From assembly GCA_018881555.1 (NCBI GenBank), contig JACAXG010000060.1, positions 4,774,001 to 4,838,000 on the forward strand: a stretch of DNA of 64,000 nt, given 5' to 3'. The notes below the pieces were generated by a model. The model searched no databases and was not told the DNA's origin. It saw nothing but the letters and a program-made list of their open reading frames with translations. Positions 13,282 through 25,000 of the stretch are shown here, piece by piece. Origin of the DNA: Amblyornis subalaris (lineage: Eukaryota > Chordata > Aves > Passeriformes > Ptilonorhynchidae). Positions within the stretch are counted from its first letter, which is position 1. Every line of letters begins with the position of its first letter. Position numbers and translations under genes: made by a program.

Positions 13282-13680
13282 CAGAATCACAGAATCATAG
13301 AATGGGTTGGGTTGGAAGGGACCTTAGATATCATCTAGTTCCAATCCCCACTACCAGAGACAGAGACATCTTTCGCTAGACCAGCTTGTTCAAAGTTCCA
13401 TCCAACCTGGCCTTGAACACTCCCTGAGATGGGACATCCACAACCACTCTGAGCAACCTGTTCCAGTGCCTTACCACCCTCATGAAATAATTTCTTCCCA
13501 ATACCTAACCTAAACTTACCCTCTTTTAGTTTCAAGCCATTACCCCATGTCCTATCACTATACANCCTTTTAAAAAGCCACTTTCCAGCTTAGAAGGCTG
13601 CTATAAGGTCTCCCTGAAGCCTTTTCTTCAGGTGGAAAAATCCCAGCTCTCTCAGCCAGAAGGACTTGTCCTAGAGGCTG
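13282..13680 (-). mobile_element. CR1 LINE, 5'-truncated 3' end, antisense
   Basis: On the plus strand the element opens with the reversed CR1 tail, the octamers AGAATCAC and AGAATCAT, followed by AGAATGGGTTGGGTTGGAAG. It continues with the inverse of the CR1 3' region: the segment for 'summary of two to three lines' of the non-coding tail and the last part of ORF2. CR1 is the main avian retrotransposon; it copies itself through a reverse transcriptase and usually inserts 5'-truncated, as here. The copy is fairly well preserved, including the AAGGCTGCTATAAGGTCTCC segment. It ends at about 13680 in unique sequence. No intact reading frame remains, so it cannot move itself. Confidence 0.92.
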
Positions 13681-16600
13681 GCAAATTAGAATCCGAATTC
13701 CTTTCTATCTGCACATATACTTGTACAACATTATGATTACACATAATATTCTTAGATGAAACAAGACTACTCTATTAAAAAGCAATTAGCAAATACAAGA
13801 ACATCTGTTGTGACTGGATGCTTTGTTTAGTCTGTTCCTGGGTGGGTACCAAGCCAAGGCCAAATGGAGACCTGGGGTCTAGAAAGCGTTTGCCACCTCT
13901 GCGTTAGTAAATGAAACAAGCTGTGAAATGCTCCCAAGTCAGCTACGTGGACAGTTAGGCTGTTAAAACAATCCCTACCACAGCTGTGGCCTGGGAAGAC
14001 TAGTGGTGCCCAGAAATATCCCCACGCACAGCTCGGGAATGCCAGCATTCGAGAGGCCATTTCCAGCACGCCACTTTTCTGCCTCCAAGGGGGCTTTGGA
14101 TCCTGGAAAGTTTATGAGCTTCAACATGAGCTGTAGGCTACTCTGTCTTGGTTTGCCACAGTGTCTGGAAATGTTCCTGAGTGTGTTGAATTCCCTAGCC
14201 TAGGGCAGAACATGTTTCCTAGCTCTCAGCCAGGCCAGACAGGAGGTAAGGCAGGGGCCTCTTGGAGCTGTTGTCCAGCCAGGCAGCCACCTTTCACGGG
14301 GCTGCGTTTGTGGTGCATGGCAATGCAATTGTGGCAACAATTAGCAGCTGAGCAAGAATTTTAAGGGCCATGATTTTTGACAGAGTGTCCTAGAGTTGTC
14401 CTAGGCAAATATCTCCAGCCTTCCTATTCATTCAGTTTTCCTTGAGAGGAAAGAAAGGAAGACAAAACTGGGGCTCTAAGAGTGCAGCTACCCAGCTATG
14501 GGGGGTAAAGCTCAGAAGCCCTTGCTTTCCCTGGAGGAAGCTTCTTTCATTGTCAGCAGATGGGAAGGGGAAATTGGGGGTGGGAGCAGACTGCCGAGGG
14601 CTGCTTTGATGTTGGCCTATTTGTTTGCTTACTGCTTCCTGGACCCCTACCCGAGGGGCTGGGACCGTCAGTTGTGGAAGAAGCACAACAGGATGGCCGG
14701 CAGCAGCCTGCAGACAGGACGGCAGCAGATGTCGACGATAGGAGTGGGTGGCATCAGCTTAAAGCAAAGCAGGGAAAACCTGAAAGGATGAGATCTGAGA
14801 GTGAAACAGAGAGATAGGGAACTCCGGTGAGGCAGTAGGTGTCCATGGTGGGACAGCAATGCTCATTCAAATGGAGTAAGCCTCAGTGGAGACCTTTGGG
14901 AATCTACGCAGCAGAGCCTTCCACGAATTTGTCTGAAAGTTACTCGTTTTCAGTCCTGACACAGGTCATATTTGACTGTTTATAAGTGAAGATATCACGT
15001 GCTAGCAGGGTATGGCCTTACAAGCCTCCAGTCAGCACAAGGCCAGTGGGTGCTAGGCACTGTGCCCTTGAGGGTGGGCTCCACTGGGCAGCAGCTCGCT
15101 TCTGCCAGGTTTCAGGCAAAACAGAAGCCATGAAGACTTGTTGGGATCTCTGTGACATGGCACAGGACAGACTTGCAACTCCTGAAATATTTTCAGACAT
15201 TTGCAGGTTTTTTATCTCTTAACCTGTTTATTTTTATGATTTCTCATGGAGAAAAGGTCATGGCCAAGATAATTTCACATTGACAGGTAAGAAAGAAAAA
15301 AATCTGGATACATTTGGGTTATTTACAGATCCACTGTGATACCATGCAGCTGGTCTAATAAAAGAGAAGGTAAATCACCTCCAGAATTAGTCAGTCAGAA
15401 TTTCCATCAAGTGGTCAATCTTGAAAATGGTCACCCAGGTTAACCAAGCCACAAAATGTCAGTCTGTATCTCATAGTAGCAATGGNACACCCTGGTCATA
15501 ACTATTTATGACTTGCCAATAGATACCTTAATACAGTGCCCCTACTTATATTCTGGGAAATACTTACTGGAAATACAAGTCACATANTTTGGGTCAGCTC
15601 CGGAACGACTAATAAATAATGACAGCTTTAACTGTAGTTTTCTGTTAACAGTTAGAGATATTTTCCTCCAAAAGTGGTAATTCTTGTCACTCCAGTCATT
15701 TATATCTTTAGCCACTATAGTATATAGTACTATAAGATAAAGGTAGGTAATATGCAAAGTAATAAGAAATTATGCAGTGCAGTGTAAAAACAGTGTAAAA
15801 TTCTGTGAAAAATAGTGACAGTNAAGTGTTTCCTGCCAGGAATACTTCCCTTGAGAGAAGTCAGGGAGATGCACAAGCAAACAAACAGCACTGATTGAGC
15901 CACAGTGTACTTGCCCTTCTGTCAGTGACCCTGTCTCTACTCCAGGAAGCCGCGATGAATAGTGTTAGTCCTTAGAGAGAGCTCTGGGTTTTAAGAGACA
16001 AAATCTCAGAGGAAGACATATTGCATGTCTGATACCTGGGCTAAAGAAAGTACGTGACTACATCACTCTAAGCACTGCAAGAAGGCTTAAATTACAGAAG
16101 TGAAATGAAAGCCACTGTTGTTTCAAGGAAATCACTTTTTTCCGAGGGAGAATGGAAAGATAACACCAGAGGGCACTATATCGTTATGTGAAAAACCTGG
16201 TTNGAAAGTCATGTCGAAACGGAATTATTTGGGATACTCATACTCTTCCCCTTTATTTTGGTATTTCAAGCCTTCTTAGAGAGAGCTTGTCTACTTTAAG
16301 AGAGAAATAACATTAAATGGCTATTTCATCTTGCATGTAATTCAACATTGCACTAATCAGTGATGTGTTTGATTAAGCATTAGAAGCAGTACTGCAATAC
16401 TGGTCAAGAAAAAGCAAGACACTAGCGAGCAACTGGATCTTTGCACTCAAGCATTTCTTGCATTCAGGTCTCAGAGGCCTTTGATTGGGACCTGAAGGCC
16501 CAGGCCATTCATCACANTTTGCAGGCATTTTAGAAACGAGTAGTTCCTATTTACAGCTCACNGTAAAATGATTAGATATAAGCCTAGGAGTAAGGCAATG

Positions 16601-19600
16601 AGACTGAGAATATCATATATGCACATACTGGAGCAATGCATTTATAACAGCGTTTTTGGTTATGGTGTTTTCACATGTCAATCAGGAATACAGGACTTTA
16701 ACAGGAACTCTAGACACCACATGTAGATGCCTAGTGGGGAACTGTGGCTTAACTGTGGCTTCTATTGTTCTGATGAATTCAGAGAGTAAAATGGCACAAT
16801 CTGTGGAATGGGATGTTCAAGTCAAGGAACGGTCAATTTCTAGGGGGAATTAACTGATTAGGAAATTCCTCTCCTCTTATTATTGGTCATCAGACTGTTT
16901 ATCATTATACAAGCACAAAACACATACATCAATTGTGTCTTTTGTCAGCAGTGTATTTTGTTCGTTATATAGTGATCTTAGAGATCAAGCCTGTTGAACA
17001 CAGCTAAAAAAAGATANTTGCNAAGTTTTAACAACTATGGTTTGGACACAGGTGACAGGCAAATAAGATGCAGACTCACCTAAATAAGCTACTCAAAGCA
17101 CGTCAATAAATTAATTTATTAACCTTTAACAGTGACTTTTAAAATCATACAATAATTATTAAAATTTGAAAAAAAAATGAAATTTCTAGCATGGGTATTG
17201 GAGGTGAGCCAGACAAAATCTACATCTACAAAATGAGTAATTGCATACACAAACAAGGTTTGTGGATTACAATTACCCATTTTGCATGGTCAGCTACCAT
17301 GAATGCATAGATTCAGCTTGAGGCCACAAGACTGACGTCTCCAAAGTCTGATGGAAAATTAGAGACGTGAACAAGTTTGAATGAACAAGCACCAATGCAA
17401 TCACCCTATAAAACTCGAACCAACCCAAATGGGAAAATAGATGGTGGGAAAAGATAAAACCTACTATTTTTGTTTTAAACAAGCATTTCACAACAAAACA
17501 AAGAACAAGCCCCAAAACTCTTGTACTTTTTGTGTTTGGCCAAACTTAAAATAGAAGGAACATAGCAGTTGGGGGGGAAATCTTGTTTTTCAGAATAACT
17601 GGACTGAACAGACTCTGCTTCGGGGCTCAGGCTGTTAAAAAATGTCACACTGAGTGTCTTCAGTTGAGTCTTACAAGAGAAAGACCAATGTGTTGCCTGC
17701 TTTTCTTCCTTCAGCTTTAGAAGTTTCAGTGTGCCTCTTCCCACCACACTGCACTGAGTTTTATGTGTGATTGAGCATGCTGGCTGCAAGGATGTTATGT
17801 TCCAGCTGTGCCCTTAAAATGACACACATGCCCCAATTGACCATCNGGACCCTAGCCTTTTCCATAATCTGTCCACAGAAGTCTGTCTGTCTGTCTGCCT
17901 GCATAATTTCTTGACCTCCAAATGTAAATTAATGGTGTGGGCACCCTTAATAGCCTTCCTTTACCTGTATTGTGACCTACCAGCATGTTTGAAGGGTTAT
18001 ATTTTCACTCTACACAGACATCAAGGAGGCCTTGCAGTTATATTATCCCATCTGTGGTTATTCAGCTGCAGAAAATCCCCTTTTCCATGATAGAGTTGGA
18101 GCCCAGTTTACCACATTCCAATTAACTACCTCTGTTAGGATTAGTTTTTATGTGGTCTATTGCTTTTACCTGTGATGGGGTTTGGGTTTTTTTTTTGCAT
18201 CCAAAGCCAAGTGGTTAGCCAAAGTTCAGGATCTTACAGGTTTAGGAAAAATCATAATGATATTTATGTACAAACAAGCTATACATAATCCTATTTCCCT
18301 AAACACAGTAAAAATGAAAAGCAGGTAGATTATTTGCTCAAAGTATGTAAGAAGTCACACAATACAAAAAATTTTTCCAGAAGTTCTGTGCTGAAGACCT
18401 TCTCTGCTTCCTCTTAGGATGATACTTTCGATTCCCTTACCACTGAACTGGGGCTCTGCAACTGAAAGCCCAAAATCGGTTTTTAGACACTCAGTCCGTT
18501 AAACCCTGACTCCAACCTGACCTGTTTTCTTTATGCTAGACTTTACCAGGATCCATCAGGGTCGCTCTGCTAAGAGTCTTTTACCTCACCTGAGTTGTGC
18601 AACCTTCTGTGTGCATCCAAGACAAAGTCAATGTCAACTATGAATATTGTCCAGTGCAGAAATAAAAATAATTTTAAAACCCCAACAACAAAACATCCCC
18701 TGTGTTCAGTTTTTCTGCCATAAACTAGGCATTCCTGAAGAGAAAAGGAGTGATTCCTGAGGATGTGGAGAGGGCCAATGTAGTTTAGAAATGACCTCCT
18801 GGACAACTAAGATGATCCACTGTGAATGCTGTGCTTTTGTAAAGCTGTATATTGCCTTATTCTCTTCACCCGGTAAGACACTAGAATATCAAATGAAGTA
18901 GAAGAAGCTGATGTCTCCTAAAATATGCTGTCTTGTTCTTTCTTATTCTCAGAGTGGTTATACTAGATATTGCACTATTTTCAAGCTTCTTCAATACAGT
19001 ATCCACATGCTCTCTTGGCAGTGCATTTACCCTGAGCTGACCTGTGAGTGGAGAGTGGTTCTTTCTCCAAATTTTTCTGCATTNTAGATGGTCTGTGATG
19101 AAAGCAATGAGCAAGAAATAATATTCACTTCCTATTCTGTGTTTTGTTTTTCCTTTTGAAATTGACGGTATAGCTGCGTATAGTCTTTTCACTTTCTTGG
19201 CTGCTCCCTTAGAAAATTCAAAGATACTAATTTCAGCATACTGAAAAGCCAGGACAGAGCAGATTTCCTGCACTGCACTACAAATTAGGCTCATTTTCTA
19301 GAAATTGTCATTATTGTTTTATATACTAAAAGCAGCTAACCACAGCACTGTATGTCTGTTGTAACTTCGGGGGACACCGTAGCATCACTGTCAGTGCTGT
19401 CCTTTTTCTGGTTCCAATNTAAAATCATGTATCTGTTTGAGATATATGACTTCAAAGTGGTTCAGGGCTCATTTCTGCCCTGAGGGGTGGAATTTTTTTT
19501 TTCTTTTTCTTTTTCTTTTTGTGAAAGAGTAGTTGCTATGGCCACATCTGGATTTTCAATTCTTTTGAAGCTGAATTTCGGTGGGTGCAGTACCACAAAA

Positions 19601-21495
19601 CATACTTATTCCAGCTTATCCAAGTCAATTACTTTATAAAGGCCCCACACTTTCTTCCTATACTACATTACATGCCTTTGTGTTTTCACAACTGCAATAG
19701 ATCTTAAAAAGAGAAATCTTCTGTTTGTTAGATAGAATGACCAGAATGTGGCTGTACTGGTATTGATGCTGAAACCTAGTACATTAAAGATAAGAATTGC
19801 TTCCAGGTATGATAACAATATAACCTCTCTCTGATGGTAAGGTAGTGAGTTCATATTTATACAGAGGAAAATCAGATACTGAAGCAGAATACTGAGTGAG
19901 ATCTAATATCCCTCTGACTCTCATGGTTACTTTTTTTATTGGTCCCATATCTTAAAATAAGCATAAATTTTGTTCTTTTTCCATGTGGTAAGATTATTAT
20001 GATTGCTATTTCAATCATCAGTCATTTACTGTTTATTGTACTGATATAAAAAGTCATGAAAAATTAAGAATCTGAGAAAAAAATGTTTTCAAAATACTTG
20101 CAAATTGGGCAAGCTTTTCAAAGTTCAGATAAGGTGTTCAGAAATCTCTTGTTCTATCCAATTCACCTTCAGTGCCAGGAACTGAAAAAGCCCAGATTCA
20201 ATTTCTTTCCGCTTCATCCATTTATATCCCATGTAGAACATTTTTTCTTAGGAAGCAGTCTCCAATCATTCCTGTAGTTATTAAACAGCTGCCAAATTTT
20301 GGCCTGAAATTCTCTGTATCTGTATTACACTCATTTATCAAGCCATAACCCCTCCAGCTGAAGTTATCAAAAAGTTAATTAAATATGTAATTACAAAACA
20401 TAAAATTGATCCAAAAATATTTTAAGTTCCTTTCCAGACCTGAGTTCAGGCTTCTGTTATTTTTATTTTATAGTGACTGAAACCTCATCTATNGCTACAT
20501 CTTTTATAATAACATATGAAGAGAATCAGAACCTCTCACTGTAGTCATTATGTTATTCATGCCACAGGAAATATACACCCGCAAATCCAAGTTCTGGAAG
20601 TCAAATAAAGGAGGAAATGAATTTATTATTTTGTCTGAAAAAGTAAGTTAAATCCAGTCGCACCTCCCACTGAAACCAAAAGGTANCTTTTTATATATCT
20701 CTACGTGTTAAAAATATACTATCAGATATCCGCTATCAGATTTTAACCACCATGTAAAATGAGTATTGCAAATGTTAAAATCATGGGGATGTAAAGTTGG
20801 GAGGAATCTTGAGAAATTACATAATCCAAATCTCTGCCTTTCTTGTGAGATCTATATGGCTGCTGTATCAGCATAATTGTTTCTAATCTTTAATAACATT
20901 AATCTTCAAACATATTCATATAGGTAGGGAGCATACAAGTCATTCATGGGCAGGAGAGGTAGGAATGATTTGGAACACNCTGGAGTTTCCAGTTGTCACA
21001 GATGTTTCCAACAATGGAGGGACCAAAAGACAGGTTTCCCTAGTCCCTGCCTAGTCTTCCTATCACCACATTACTTTCCCAGGTGAGAAAAAATTTGAGA
21101 TACAGCCTCTCACCACCTTGCTGAGTGTTNCATGGCATCAGATTCATATGAATAGATGACACAGAAATAGAAGGCCAAAGTGTGATTCCCTAGTTCTGCC
21201 TTTCTTTGCTACTTGATGAAGAGAGAGAGAAAGAATTTTTCCTACGATTTTTTAATTACTTTGAAAATATGATGCTAGGACCATTACTTTCAGGCGCTTT
21301 GGAACAGAGTGGCTTCAAGGAACCAGTATTATAGCAGGGGAATGTCACAGTCGTGAGAGATCACAGGATGTCATGTGCATCAGAGAAGTGGAAGCTGCCT
21401 TGTTTGAAGACGGAAGGAAGGAAAGGTGCATTGCACAGTCAAACGGAGCAGGTAGTAAGAACTAAAGGTAGAAAAGTGACAGAATAGGAGGAAGG
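13681..21495. other. non-coding DNA with an unclassified GC-richer patch
   Basis: From about 13830 to 15200 the base composition is clearly richer in G and C than in the flanks, with several overlapping open frames of 60-97 codons on both strands. None resembles a protein I know, and I could not match the patch to a repeat family with confidence. The rest (15.2-21.5 kb) is AT-rich and contains a short (GTCT)n run near 17882-17896, T-rich runs near 18190 and 19495, and a CTCF-like core at 16163. An open frame of 137 codons on the minus strand (18881-19294) contains an ambiguous base and no recognisable motif, and I regard it as chance. Confidence 0.5.
16163..16176 (+). promoter_or_regulatory. 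CTCF-like core motif
   Basis: The plus strand reads ACACCAGAGGGCAC, which matches 13 of 14 positions of the CTCF core CCASYAGRKGGCRS; the mismatch is the first base. The central AGAGGGCAC, the most constrained part of the motif, is intact, and this makes the site stronger than the mismatch count suggests. It has the same orientation as the exact core at 11291. Confidence 0.4.
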
Positions 21496-21740
21496 TGTTC
21501 TAGTTTTGATTGGGAGAGAGTTAATTTTCTTCATAGTAGCTGGTATGGGACTATGATTTCAATTTGTGTTGGAAGCAGNGTTGATAACAGAGGGATGTTT
21601 TAATTGTCGCTGAGCAGTGGTTGCACAGCATCAAGGCCTTTTCTNTTTCTCACCCCACCCCACCAGTGAGGGGGCTGGGAGTGCACAAGGAGTTGGGAGA
21701 GGACACAGACCAAAGGCATATTCCATAAGCCATGCTCAAC

Positions 21741-21747
21741 ATATAAA
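21741..21747 (+). promoter_or_regulatory. LTR TATA box
   Basis: ATATAAA lies in the expected central position of the LTR, about 245 bp from its start and about 175 bp ahead of the poly(A) signal. That order (promoter, then poly(A) signal) defines U3 and R in a retroviral LTR. It could still drive transcription to the right, but nothing in the sequence shows that it does. Confidence 0.55.
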
Positions 21748-21916
21748 GCTGGGGGGTGGAAGTTGGCAGTGGCTGCTGGTACTAAGGGACTGTCTGGGCA
21801 TTGTTTGGTTGGCGGTGGGCAACTACTTTATTTTGCACTACTTGCTTTTCTTGNGTTTGCTTTTGTCTTTTTTCCCCTCCTTTCTCCTTGTTGGCTTTTT
21901 GCTCCTTTTTTTAATT

Positions 21917-21922
21917 ATTAAA
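21917..21922 (+). terminator. LTR poly(A) signal ATTAAA
   Basis: The hexamer ATTAAA, the commonest variant of AATAAA, is followed directly by CTTCCTTTATCTCAACC, the R/U5 junction region of this LTR type. It marks the likely end of R for the former provirus. Confidence 0.5.
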
Positions 21923-21997
21923 CTTCCTTTATCTCAACCAATGAGTTTTTACACTTTTACATTTCCAATTCTCTACACCATCCCACCGGAGGAGGAA

Positions 21998-22020
21998 GGG
22001 GGGCGGGGGGTGAGGGGGGG
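21998..22020 (+). other. G-run cluster, potential G-quadruplex in LTR U5
   Basis: Three guanine runs of six, six and seven bases are separated by one (C) and three (TGA) bases, and a further GGGG follows at 22033. The spacing satisfies the usual G3+N1-7 folding pattern, because the long runs can be split. It lies in the U5 part of the solo LTR; G-rich U5 ends are part of this LTR type as I remember it. Confidence 0.6.
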
Positions 22021-22060
22021 TTGAGAGGCTGTGGGGTGTTCAGCTGCCTACAGGAGTTCA

Positions 22061-25000
22061 ANTATGGCAAATGGGGTCTGGACAAAAGCTTGAACACTGA
22101 TGAACAGCACTGTAGTTAGGAGGTCATAATCCCTCCTCAAGCCTTACTATTTCCCTACTGGCAAAATACTTACAATACCTAGTGGCAAACCACATGTTAT
22201 TGCTGTTTCCCATTGGTGACAGTTTTGTCAGCTTTTGTGTCAATGGCTTAAGTATCAAAAATGCTCTGAAAATTATCTGACCTTTTCTTCTTTTCAGCAT
22301 TAACATGGAAATCAGTACAATGATAGAAACAACTTTTTTGATCTGATTANTTTTGGTTTTTTTTAAACAAAATAAATTGAGGCACAGGAAGGACTTGCAC
22401 CAGTGATGCATCATAGCCACATAATGAAAGAAAAGCATCTTAAAAGTGCCTTTCTGCTCCTGCTCAGAATTGCNAGTTCGCTGTCAATAAGATGGATCCG
22501 GTTAAGTTAGCTGATGTTGTTGTGGGGAATGGTTCTCATCCTTGCCTCAGCTGGGAGCNTCCAATGCAATCTCTTAAATCAAGATAATCAGAGTTGGTCA
22601 TCAGCCAGGTGCTGTATACGAATACACCTCCTCAAGAGTTACGTCCGGAAGCAAAGGTCTGTGCATTCCCAAGAACAGTATGTATCAGCTGGAACTCTCA
22701 AGCATAGGGAATGCTGCATTATACATTAAAAACTAACAGGTCCTAGAGAACTCACACTTGGCATTTGAAATTAGCAAGTACCTCTAACCTGACTCTGTGC
22801 AAGTCTCATATCCTTGCACGTGAAACAGGGACAATATATATCCTGCCTTGGGGAAGTTCTGAAGATACCCTAAAAAGTATTTGTAAAGTAATTGCATGTT
22901 TCAGAGTTATGAGTACATAGAAAAGNCTAACAGAACATAAATAATAGACACAGTGGGAAATAAAACCACCACTGAAATAGNTGCTAAGTAAATAAGAACT
23001 GCCTGTTCTCTGCATTGGATGGAAAAAAGGCTGTGCAGTCACATAATTAAAAATTNTATTATAATAAAAATATTAAAGGACACTGAACTAAGATGCTATT
23101 CTCCAACTTTTTATTTTTTTAATTTTCAATTTTATACTGATATTTTAACATGCTCTTACTGTTTGTAGCACAACCAAATGACCTTTAGTGCTGTTTGTAC
23201 TATGAANGGCACGATTATGTCATACAGCAAAAGAATTTTACAATCATTCATACTGGATCATGGGATTAATCACAGGAAGCACAACCCTAAGTGAATTATA
23301 TAGATTGTATCAAATAATTGGAAGTAAAACCTTTCCACTGCACCACTCTTCACTCCCTGTACAGCACACNGCATAGACAGTTTTTAAATTCTTGAACAAA
23401 TGTGGTAATTTCTAAGAAACTATTCTTCAATACCTTCTTGCAAAACCAGGATTACTTTTTCCTGTTTTGTCTAGTAAGATATTAAGCCTTAGGTGCTGTG
23501 GCTTCAGGTGGAAGAATAACATAGGTAACTGGCATATGATCCAGTCTTCTGGCTGGATGAGAGCATCCAAAGCTTCACCTTAATTATAAAGGCATCCCTG
23601 GGATGAACACACCCAAATGTGTTNCTAGGATTTTGATCAAAATGCCACATGTCTTATCCTGCAGTAAGTCAAAACATTCTCTGGTTGTTTCTCTACTTCC
23701 CTACACACTTAGTACAGACAATTATACATGCAAGCATAATGTATCTTACACNGTGACTTAGGAACAAGAATTCAAAGATATACTGATTACCACTTTCAGC
23801 AACCAGGTTCTCAAGCACAGAGCTTTAGGAGCAGCTGCCATGATATGCCATCTTTAAGAGTCACAGTGGTTTTGCCCCATCTCTAGCCCAGCTGCTTCCT
23901 CAGCCTTTCAGCCACTGCAGCAGATCGGTAGGTCACCCACCACTCCCTGTCGTTTGCCCTACAGCACNATAACCAAACACAACTGAATTCACTCCAGTTA
24001 ATTCATGCCCCAGGTGCCCTAAGATTACTCAGAATCAAACAATTCATTGTTATCCTTGGAGAACAATGGGTGGTGCTTAGGCTACAAAATTAAACCAGTT
24101 TAAAAATAGTTAACAGCACCTGGGTTAGCTGAGGCAGAACTAAGCAGAGCTCAGCTTCACGGGCAAACAAGAACTATTTTCCTTTTATGCCTAGTCAGAA
24201 CTAGAGGATAACAAAGTAGCTCGACACAACATGAGGAGAATTGTCATTCTGTCACCTGCAACTCAGGAATGCTGCAAGGCTCAGATTGTGCTTTGCCCCT
24301 TCTCACTGACACTCTGAATTCTCAGGTTTACAGTTACCATCATCAGNGTATTAAAGCTCTCCAGGCATCATCTACATCTGTCTGCACCTGGCAAATCCTG
24401 CATTCTCCCCCTCGTATAAATCCTACTGCTGAAAAGTTGGTTTATACATTCCATGCACTCGGGGTTAACCTTGCAGTCTTAAAAAACTCTTGGCTCATAA
24501 GCTCTATAAAGGGGAAATTAAAAACGAGAGGGAGTGGAACAGACAACAATTAAACACACTAAAATTAATTAGGTTTTTTGAAATGTGCTGCTGACCTGAA
24601 GAGAAACACGCCTGTTTCTAAACTCTTTCAGTACTTTCATATGAGATACATTTTTCAATTTCTCTGCTTTCTGTCTTGTGGTCATTTTGGTCTTGAATGA
24701 AGCCCCAGAGATATACCAGTTTATTCCAGATAAGCATCCATAAGATTACTTGCTTATCTGAACCTTGTCCAGAGCTCTTTGTTTGAGAAATCAAACCATA
24801 AATCAAGTTCCTTGTGGTATTCCTAGGAATTATTTATTGTTGGCTAGACTGGAGACACTGTAAGACAGTCTTTCTTGTGGTATTTTGGGACTTCAGATAT
24901 AGCAAGATTACCACAGGCTCCCAAACCAGATATGGACACACACACAAAATAAACAAAAAGGACCCACCACAAATCTCAAAGTGCCGTGCTACTTGTGAAA

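Larger units (their letters stand above)
21496..22060 (+). mobile_element. solo LTR of an avian endogenous retrovirus, plus strand
   Basis: This matches another LTR that is common in bird genomes. It opens near 21496 with TGTTCTAGTTTTGATTGG, followed by GAGAGTTAATTTTCTTC, and has the usual later blocks: GATGTTTTAATTG, AGGGGGCTGGGAGTGCACAA, ATATTCCATA, a TATA box, a T-rich stretch, a poly(A) signal, and CTTTATCTCAACC at about 21928. The 3' end at about 22060 is diverged, and its usual terminal sequence is replaced by GGAGTTCA. No clear target-site duplication is visible, which fits an old insertion. No retroviral coding sequence lies next to it, so it is a solo LTR. The family name and class should be taken from a repeat database. 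Confidence 0.85.

Noticed and set aside
13989..14060. GGTGCCCAGAAAT as a retroviral primer-binding site
   Set aside because: Only partial resemblance to a tRNA-Lys-type primer-binding site, with no LTR end directly upstream and no retroviral coding sequence downstream.
18881..19294. 137-codon minus-strand frame as a gene
   Set aside because: No recognised motif, contains an ambiguous base, and frames of this length are expected a few times by chance in 64 kb of six-frame AT-rich DNA.
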